From NCBI GenBank assembly GCA_036245805.1, contig BTRK01000005.1, positions 47,355,216 through 47,419,215 of the forward strand: a stretch of 64,000 nt of DNA, read 5' to 3'. Each line of letters begins with the position of its first letter. Positions within the stretch are counted from its first letter, which is position 1. The notes under the pieces are model-generated. The model ran no database searches. It worked only from the letters and a program-made list of their open reading frames with translations, and was not told the DNA's origin. The stretch is from Pristionchus mayeri. Its lineage: Eukaryota; Nematoda; Chromadorea; Rhabditida; Neodiplogasteridae. The translations under genes and the position numbers were made by a program. Shown one piece after another: positions 56,338 through 64,000 of the stretch.

Positions 56338-56985
56338 GGAGGAAAGGGAAAATGAACTTCGTCTACTAAAGATATATCCGGATTTATTCCTTGAACGACA
56401 ATAGAAAGCCAAAATTTGAAAAACGGAGATCAAAGATCAAGGGAGATACGCGCACGGGTACTGTAATTGATAGCTCAGGGAAATGGCTGCGAAAAGATTG
56501 CGCAGCGCACACTATCTCACTACCTCTTTCTCCTCTTTCTAGTTCGATCTGTAGAGCGGCGACAACGAGAGTGGGAAAGGGACAGGTTCGATTCCCGCCG
56601 AGGACTAACATTTTGCCGCGGTGGTTTCTGCATTAATGCAATGAGGGAAACCTATTTAGCATATTGTGACACTCATTTCCATTTCTTTTATCAAACATTT
56701 TCATTTTTACAATGCAATACAACAAAACAGTACAATAAAGAGATTGAAGAATTCGATTTTCCGTACAAATTCAATCCGGTGAACAATCATGATTGTAGAT
56801 CATTCGTTTGAGTCTCTATTCTGACCCTTTAGACAAGTGTCTAGTCAATCGATGAAAGATGCACGTACGCAAAGAATGGGACAAACAGCTCTTTTCAAAC
56901 GATTTTATCATTGTCTTGATTGTTTTTTTTTCATTACACAAGTTACATTATTGTATCACTAATTGATCGATTGATTGATCTCTAG

Positions 56986-58197
56986 ATGACATCACTTCCC
57001 GATCCCTTTCTCCCCGACCCCAAGCAAGCGGACAAGATTCTGGCTAGAATCAAAGCAGCCAAGGAGAGGGAGCAGAAGATCTTCGCAGATGGGGTTGACC
57101 TCGAGAAGACTGTGGAGTGTTCCTGCACTCGTTGTCCCCCTAGAGATCTCGAGGAAAAGCACGATTACTGCTGCAAATCGCTGTTTCTCTACCCTCTTCT
57201 CAAGAAAGGAAATCTCTTCAAGGAGGGATTGCTGGATAAGCTGAAGGACCACGGTAGGAAAGCCTGCATTACGCAGGATCAATACTTCAAGGAGTACCTG
57301 CTCACAGAAGCGGTTAGTTACTATACTTCCTATTGTTTATAACTTTCATCTCAATCACTCACTTGAGGGTACGGAAGCTGCAGTTGCCCTCTACGGCTAT
57401 GCGAGTGGACATGTGGCCATCGATGCGAATCAGTGAGTTCCCCTTTCCAACAATCGTTTACTCTATTGAAAGGCTATTGTATCCGGAATACACTACAGTA
57501 CGTGCTAATCGCCTTGGTCATGTGCGTGCGCGGCGCTGCGCGGCTTGCGCGGATTGATTTTGCGTAAAGAATATTGCTTTTCACGATTCGAACCTATTAT
57601 TTTCGAATTCTCCGTAAAATTTCACATCGGAAGGACTATTCATTCATATTTTTAGAAAAAGAAATCAATATTTTGAATTCTGTAATGCTGCAACCTACCG
57701 TAATCCCAGTTTGCGATACTGTCGCTATCGTAAAGTGAGATTACGGTAGGGTGCAGAAATTCCGCATTCAAAATATTGATTTATAAATATAAATATATCT
57801 TTAAAAATATGAATGAATACTCCTTTCGATGGGAAATTTTACGGAAAATTCGAAAGTAATAGGTTCGAATCGTGAAAAATAATATTCATCCCGCAAAATC
57901 AATCCGCGTAAGCCGCACGCCGCCGCGCAGCGCGGCGCACGCACATGGTCAAGGCGATTAGCACGTACTGTATATCAATCAAATAGATACCATGGATAGA
58001 AAGAATGAAACTTACTATTGAGGGCAAGAAGACTCGGGTGCTATCGAGTGATAGTGGCCTCTCTTCTCGGACCACTCGGACGAGGACAGAGAGTTCGACT
58101 CCCCGCTTGTGTCATCGATGCCGTCCGGAAGAAATGGCCAAGTGCCGATGGACATTACACCGGCTTCAAGCCATCTGCGCTATTCGATGAAGAATAG
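56986..58197 (+). CDS. P2X7-C-terminal-like zinc-domain protein
   Basis: Three exons: 56986-57312, 57368-57432, 58032-58197; about 185 residues, all phases consistent. The order CSCTRCPPRDLEEKHDYCC, then CITQDQYFKEYLL, then YRVIVASLLG, then LPACVIDAVRKKWPS and YTGF matches the domain found at the C-terminus of mammalian P2X7 receptors and in many stand-alone invertebrate proteins, where cysteines and a histidine bind zinc. There is no channel part. The ATG follows CTCTAG, a possible trans-splice site. Intron 2 contains a 0.48-kb palindrome. The gene ends 127 bases before the transposase gene in the same direction, like an operon partner. Confidence 0.7.
57494..57972. mobile_element. Foldback element, 0.48 kb
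   Basis: TACAGTACGTGCTAATCGCC at the left pairs with GGCGATTAGCACGTACTGTA at the right; the arms pair over about 200 bases (ACGATTCGAACCTATTA-type blocks). Lies in intron 2 of the P2X7-like gene. Confidence 0.85.
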
Positions 58198-58324
58198 CTA
58201 TGTCATGGACTAAATGATAAAGTATTTGTATACCCACAAGCTAGTATTGCTAATTGAAATGTAATATTCATGTGCAAACTATCGTCGATACTATATCGTC
58301 TGCTAATGTAATCCTCCCTATCAG

Positions 58325-61080
58325 ATGCAACGACGAGCTTGCGTCGTGTGCCATCAGAGGAAATTCCAGAAAGAGATGCACGCATTTACGGAAAATGAGA
58401 AGAAACGGACAACGTGGATAAACGCTGTCCGTTCAACCCCAGAAGGAAGAAGATCTCTCATGGCAGTGGTGAATGCATCCAAGTGTCCCTATCTCTGTGC
58501 AAGTCACTTCTCCCCCTCTGACTACACATACTCGGCAACTGCTACCGTACTTCGACCTGATGCTGTCCCTTCCTTTGTGGTGAGTAATATACACAATTAA
58601 ACGGGAGAAAATATATTTATCTATCTCATACAACGGAAACAGAGGCTCCATCTACAGTATCCCAACCATCTATCGTACTCCCTCCTACCTGTTCCCCTCT
58701 TCTCTCGCCCTTCCCCTCTTCATCTTCCTTCGTCTTTCCTCGCCCTCGTCCTCTTCAATCCTCTCTTCCGTCTTACGTCCGTCCTCCTCCACTCCTAACT
58801 CGATCTCCTCTTCTCTGCTGCGTCTGCTGTTGCCGACCTGAACAGGTATTCATTAATTATCATTACTGCATTCCATCTCGCACTAAACTATCTCAAATTA
58901 GATTATTTAAAAAATGAGGTATTTTTGATAACTACTTGAAGGCTCGAGATATGAACGAAAGCTCCGAATGGACTCCTCCTACCCCTGCCACTCCCCGCAT
59001 CGAAAGTGTCCCTCTATCGAACTACATGATAGTGTCGAAGGAGTCATTGACCTCCCTCCTCCTAGAGTGTCCCAAGTGCGAACAGGGACAATGTCATCTA
59101 TCCTTCCACATGGTAGGACTCGCGGCATCATGCACGAGGGAGTGCAACAGATGTGATTTCACTGCCACATGCCATAGTAGCCCCGTCTTGAAGACATCTA
59201 AGGCCTCGAATAAGGAGAAACTGCCTACGATCAATGTAGATTTCGTCTCAGGAGCTATACTATCGGCAGTTGGAGGCACGGTCAGTATTTCCTATACGCT
59301 AACGCTTCAATAAGTATTCATTGAAGAAACTGAGGCTTCTTCTCATGATGAGTGGAGTGACTCCCCTCTCTACCACTTCATTCCACCGTTTGAAGAAGTT
59401 CTACGTTAGTCCTGCAGTGGATGAATTATTCTTCAAGAAACAAGGAGAACTAATCGATGAACTCCGGAAGAGAGTTGCCAAGGTTCGATTAGAATACTTT
59501 TAATAATAGAAAGGGAATTGAAGGGAGAAAAGATACATATTTGTGGAGACGGCTCATTCGATTCGCGCGGTTATTCGGCGGCCTACTGCCGTTACTTCCT
59601 ACTGAATGCAGAGACGGGAGAGGCAATTCACTATGTGCTAATCCACAAGAGTGAAACAGGAAGCTCAGCTAAAATGGAGGTGTGTTTGTCACATTTCGAA
59701 CCAATAGGTGAACAAAATGTTAGGTGGCTGCACTGGAGCAAGGGCTACGGGAGCTCTCTCTCATGATTGGAGGATCGAAGGGAATTGCAAGTGTAGTGAC
59801 GGATAGACACTCTGCTGTGGCCAAGATGATGAAGGAGAAGTACCCAGGGATCAAACACTTCTATGATCCCTGGCACTTCTTCAGAAATATCACTATGACT
59901 CTTCTCACAGTGAGTTCGGTAGATATGGCAATGGAAGAGAATCAGTGTCATTCTAGGTATGCAAGGCCAAGTATATGGAATCGGTTAGATTTTGGGTAAA
60001 ACCAATCATAAACCGATGCTATGATGCCGTGATAAGTGCTCAAGGCAATGGGGAGTTGGCACAGGAGAAGTTCAGGGCCATTCTCCTCTGCATTCAGGGC
60101 AAACACAGATTCGATCAAGTGTGATATTAGAAAAAAAACAGCATGGGCGAAGTATTCGTGAATTATTCTAGGATCCCTCGTTCAAGCTCATCAACGAGTG
60201 TGGCCACACGTCCTCGTACAATCCAGAATATTATATCAAGACTAAAAGGATCATAGATAGGCTAGAGGAACAGGTATTATCATATCTAACCCCCTCCCAT
60301 TATCACTCTCTCGCAATAAATACATATAGATATTCACCAGCAAGAATATCGAGGATATCGCATCTGTCTCATGGATTCTGCAGACATCTCCTTGTGAGAG
60401 CATAAACGCTCTCGCTTGGAGATACGCGCCGAAGGATTATTTTTACGTCAGGTATTTAGTCTTCTAAGGTAAATATTGAAACCATTAAATAGATCTGGAC
60501 ACGAAATGCGCACTCGATTAACTATACTGCACTGGAATCATCTCAAACAGGGTGTGATTGACGGAACGAGACCAGTGGTAGGAGAGCAATTCTAATAACC
60601 TGCACTAAATGTTTCTTTCATGTGGGAAAAAAATCATACACCAATCCGTCCCATAAAAACAAAGTGTGGAGGAAAGTGAGGAAAGATGCTACCCACACTT
60701 GGAGGACTGACGTCAAGAATCTCACGTACCTGGTTCGGATTGTGATATAAAAAAACGCGCCTACACTCCTACCCTAGGTACGAGGAAGGATGATCGAGAG
60801 CCCAGAGACTACGGAGAAGAAAAGAAAAATTGCTCTCGCCGAACAAAAGGTAAACAAGGAGAGGTAATCAATTTACGAACCATTTTTAATTAAGAAGTTG
60901 TGGGAGACACTCACCCGTCCTCTTCGTCCTCATGGAGTCGACAGCAACTTGGAGGAGGAGGCGCCCGAGAACGACGACGAGGGCGAGGACGACGCCCTCC
61001 TCCCCCCTCCTCTTCCTCATCTCCCTCTCCTCAATTCGATGGCAGACGAGGCCCTAGGATATATGACTGATGAGGAGTAG
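58325..61080 (+). CDS. THAP + Kolobok-type transposase gene 2
   Basis: Exons supported in frame: 58325-58579, 58645-58845, 58942-59280, 59327-59482, 59524-59679, 59724-59909, 59957-60118, 60172-60273, 60330-60451, 60493-60577. The 3' exons (about 60667-60744, 60778-60863, 60897-61080) are likely but their phases do not join cleanly. Residues 1-85 are a THAP domain (CVVC, TTWINAV, CPYLCASHF, closing LRPDAVPSF). A Pro/Ser linker, a Cys-rich block (CPKC, CNRC), then CGDGSFDSRGYSA, VVTDRHSAVAKMMKEKYPGI, DPWHFFRNI and ESINALAWRYAPKDY follow, giving the D, D, E set expected of a Kolobok-type DDE transposase; acidic C-terminal tail. TATCAG directly before the ATG suits trans-splicing. Possibly intact, but the 3' end needs transcript evidence. 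Confidence 0.7.
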
Positions 61081-62091
61081 TAATGAAAAAAGTTTATCAT
61101 TGCTACGGACTGATATTTATTGCTTTGATTAATTTTCTAGCGTAATATGTTCGTATATTTTTAATATTTCTATCTAAATTGTTATTTGAATATCCTTAAC
61201 TTATTTTACGATAAATGAATTGAAAAGGTAATCATTCACAAATAAAACACGAGTAATATTTAAATATAGGCCGAAGAAAGAGAAACGAACCTTTTTCGCG
61301 ATGGCCTTTCACCATCGGAAGGGCCATGATCTTGGCCGGACGACGTTGGACGTAGTTCTAAAATACAAGAATGAAATTAATCGATACAGCAAAGTGGGAA
61401 GCAGCCAAACTAACTGACAGGTCTGGGAGAAGCGAAGGCAGCACCGTCCATGCCCATTTTTTATCATCGGTGATGACCGCTGACCTGGCTTCAATGAACA
61501 ATTAATTAAACGGTAGAAAATAAAGAAAAAAAATGAGCAATTAAGCAAGGTTGAAAGCAAAACATGTAAATAATAGATGGGCCAACGACGAAAAAGAAGA
61601 AGTAATTAAAACGACGCATTTAGGGAGAAATTGTGGCAATCGGGTCAAAAGTTAGTTGAAACAGAAGCAATTTAAATATTATCGACGTGGAATGAGTAGA
61701 ATCACAGATAATCGCCCCAAAGAAGAAGATAGAACTCATGAATCCAACTGAAAGGAATGCGCGCGTGAAAGGGGTGGATGGGAAGAGATCACACAATCGA
61801 TCGATTGAAGTAATATTGATTTTGAAATAACAGGATGAACTAGAGTACAGATATGCGTTTAGCAACAACGCAACACAATCAAAGCGAGCAAACGCAAAAA
61901 ATAAGAAAAAAAAGAGAGACGCTCCGTAGCCAAGAGCCGCGTCGGGACCGGTAATTGGTGTTACTTTCACTGTTTTTAGCATGGCCTGTTTTTAGCACAT
62001 TGACAGCCGGGGCATTTCGTGGTAGGATGAAATACGTTCAAATTTCCAGCTTTCGCTTTCATCCATCTTTAATACCTTTTCAACCCGAGTA
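61081..62091. other. No firm gene; possible minus-strand exon pieces
   Basis: On the minus strand, short exon-like stretches occur at about 61983-61923 (MLKTVKVTPITGPDAALGYG), 61500-61420 (DKKWAWTVLPSLLPDL) and 61360-61270 (YVQRRPAKIMALPMVKGHRE), but I could not join them with canonical splice sites and do not recognise them. Confidence 0.3.
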
Positions 62092-62118
62092 TTAATTCCG
62101 GCTCCGGTCTTGAACTTT
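62092..62118 (-). repeat. Terminal-repeat candidate, right member
   Basis: TTAATTCCGGCTCCGGTCTT then GAAC; reverse complement of 56306-56337 with about two mismatches. Confidence 0.6.
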
Positions 62119-62222
62119 GATATTCATTCTTAGCTTAATTATTGATTTTTATTTTTTTATTTTTTGACAAAGATGAACGGAAAGGTGATACATTTCATAT
62201 GGGCGGCAATGTTCTAAGAGTG

Positions 62223-62236
62223 CCAGGTCCCTTTAA
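62223..62236 (-). repeat. Candidate right terminus: CCAGGTCCCT + TTAA
   Basis: Inverted partner of 50199-50212, with TTAA on the outer side. Beyond the 10-base terminus the two interiors do not match. Confidence 0.35.
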
Positions 62237-62696
62237 ACATTTCAAATACATGATCTTCCTAATGAATTCTAGCGAATCCCTCTACATAAACGTTGCGCTC
62301 ATAATCGGAAATTTAGCGAATTTTCAGATGATCTCATTTGCTTTCAATTAATTTTCAAAGACAATTTCAGAAGCAAAGTGTGATTTTCAAATACGAAGTA
62401 AATACAACTGTAGCGATATAATATCAACGCACAAAATAATTACATAAAATCATTTAAAACAAACAGATACACTGCACAAACGAAAAAGTGAAATCATTAA
62501 CAATTATTTCATCTTTTATCTTTTGTTGGTCTTCATAACGACTTCCTTTACTTGTGCATCGTCGTTTCGTTTCAATCGGCTCGTCGGGTCCATTCGATTC
62601 CACTTTTTTTTGCAAAGATCGTCCATAATCGTATTGTTCACATTATCCGTATTCGTATTATTCGTTTTAATATTATTCGTATTCGTATTATTCTCA
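62237..62696. other. AT-rich, no gene recognised
   Basis: Contains tandem TATTCGTATTATTCG-type simple repeat at about 62645-62695 and nothing coding that I can support. Confidence 0.4.
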
Positions 62697-63430
62697 TCAA
62701 TGACATCCTTTTCGTAAATTAGCTTCTCGAACCAATTTTTTTATGATTTCAACTATCACGCTAGTATGTGAGGACCGAGAATGCCTCATCATTGCAACTG
62801 AAGACATTCGATTGTCAGTCATTTGATCAGCAATGGAAGACCAGAACGATACAGATTCACCAAATAAATCGCCATCAACATTTTCACACTTGTCCTGGAT
62901 CAAACTGAATTGTTTAATATTCTTTGAAATGGCCAGGAGAAATTCATCTGAATGCGAAATTTTGTAAAATCCCAATCGATAATTTAAAACACCAATTATT
63001 TGTGCAAACGTACGTATTGCTGTCATATCAAATTCTGAGGATACGATTTTCAATTTAGGATATTGACGATTTTACGTAAGCATGAGGATAACAATCCTGG
63101 AATATTTTTGTTTAATTCAATACATTTATTTTATTTTAACAAAAGTACCTCAGTTGTTTGTTAAGGCTCCAAACGTTGAACGAAAGACCATTTAATACAC
63201 AGGTTGACTCGGAGAGCATTGATTACAATGTTGATTTTCTTTTTGTAATTTCGTTGAACTCGATTGTATCTTTAAGGTCCACTTTGACTTTTCCAATTCC
63301 TCTCGATCTCGACAAGATTCTGGCAAACTGTTTTGCTATCATTCCATCTTGGTTTTCTCTCGTCATGGCTTTCTCCAGTAATACACTGCGTAAATTTGAG
63401 GATTCTACAATGAGTGTTTGACATAAATAT
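62697..63430 (-). pseudogene. F-box-like family copy, 5' truncated, exons 4 and 5 fused
   Basis: The minus-strand segment 63420-63160 matches family exon 3 (MIAKQFARILSRSRGIGKVK) but needs a one-base frame change (at an AAAAAGAAAA run near 63233) to continue. Segment 63053-62697 is a single open frame joining the exon-4-like and exon-5-like parts (FLLAISKNIKQFSLIQDKC, DGDLFGESVSFWSSIADQMT) with no intron, unlike the other members. No F-box exon 1 or exon 2 is visible before the window end. Likely pseudogene. Confidence 0.6.
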
Positions 63431-63487
63431 GTTGATTTGTCGTTTTCGTGTCTTAAACTTTCGGCTGAGTGTAGATGCTGGTCACAT

Positions 63488-63770
63488 TAGGTCGCATTAC
63501 CCCCCAGAGACCCTTCAATATGTGTATTTTCGCTGCGGGTTCTTCTGACAACTACTAACAACTCACTATCCAGAATATTTTAGGGAAACTAGGGCGTATA
63601 ATTTGATATATTAAAGAAAAACAGTAGCTGAATCTGAATATTTTGAAATGCGGGTTTCGCAGATCGATCGGTATTTTTCAGAAGAGCCCACAGCCGGAAA
63701 TTCAACGAAATATGCTCTTTTTGAAGGGTCTTTGGGAGTTATGCAACCTAATGCGACCCGACGCCCATTC
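63488..63770. repeat. Imperfect inverted repeat
   Basis: CATTAGGTCGCATTACCCCC at about 63486-63506 pairs with the downstream GCAACCTAATGCGACC region, and AGACCCTTCAATATG pairs with a GAAGGGTCTTT block. The arms are about 70-90 bases with mismatches. Confidence 0.6.
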
Positions 63771-63810
63771 AGAAGGAGGCGCCCAAGTTGTAATCTGCCC
63801 TGTTGTATCG

Positions 63811-63922
63811 TTGGGTGCTTCCCCTACGCTAAAGTGACTTTAAAAGTTGGATCCAATGCAGCAAAAGTTGGATTCAGGGCTGGATCCAACTTGTAATTCA
63901 CTTTAGCGTAGGGAGGACCCAA
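63811..63922. repeat. Short hairpin, 0.11 kb
   Basis: TTCCCCTACGCTAAAGTGA at the left pairs with TCACTTTAGCGTAGGGAGG at the right; inner AAGTTGGATCCA pairs with TGGATCCAACTT. Another AAAGTTGGATTC unit lies in the loop. Confidence 0.8.
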
Positions 63923-64000
63923 GGATAAAACAGGGCTGATTCCAACTGTGACCTCAACCCGAGCATTTCTGCGCAGTGCACCAAATATGGAAAGCTTTTC

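Overview
The window is eukaryotic nuclear DNA, and a nematode is the best fit. Introns are mostly 45-200 bases and end in TTTCAG-like sites. Several initiator ATGs directly follow a 3' splice signal, as expected for spliced-leader trans-splicing. The genome is dense in small inverted-repeat elements. The genus cannot be fixed; a diplogastrid-like nematode is only a guess. All gene models were spliced by eye from reading frame, splice phase and comparison between paralogues inside the window.

0-5 kb is repeats: a mariner-like element inside a ~495-bp satellite, then two palindromic elements. 5.4-9.9 kb is a 21-exon gene whose central exons are near-copies of one in-phase unit, ending in zinc-finger exons. 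10.1-11.2 kb is a minus-strand member of an F-box-like family that recurs at 25.2, 28.2-30.6, 39.9 and 62.7 kb in intact, broken and truncated forms. 12.3-16.9 kb is a two-RING gene with an N-terminal hydrophobic segment; the last metal ligands of its second RING lie after about 240 acidic residues, and one intron holds a 1.9-kb palindrome. 17-25 kb is a graveyard of hairpins, TIR elements and two tRNA-derived SINEs.

30.6-46.4 kb is a cluster of five two-RING genes (B to F). They share five-exon structure, splice phases and an upstream motif about 190-200 bp before each ATG. Genes B+C were duplicated as a block to give E+F. The two blocks differ by a 164-bp Helitron-like insertion, two palindromic foldback elements, a segment swap and splice or frame lesions, so the paralogues supply natural empty sites. 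Only B looks fully intact; C lacks the first RING, and D, E and F each carry a lesion.

46.6-50.0 kb holds a divergent pair of genes for predicted secreted proteins of unknown function. 51.2-52.9 kb holds broken pieces of ribosomal proteins S18 and S2, the S2 pieces in the wrong order. 53.0-61.1 kb carries two THAP-plus-Kolobok-type transposase genes in opposite orientation. The right-hand one is preceded by a gene for a P2X7-C-terminal-like zinc domain, 127 bases upstream in operon-like spacing. Candidate TTAA-flanked termini occur around this region. 62-64 kb holds a degenerate F-box-family copy and further inverted repeats.

The most notable observations are the split RING with an acidic insertion, a hairpin family that keeps a core but exchanges its outer arms, a foldback element carrying two inverted tRNA-like units, the two-gene Kolobok element, and the shuffled ribosomal gene fragments beside it.
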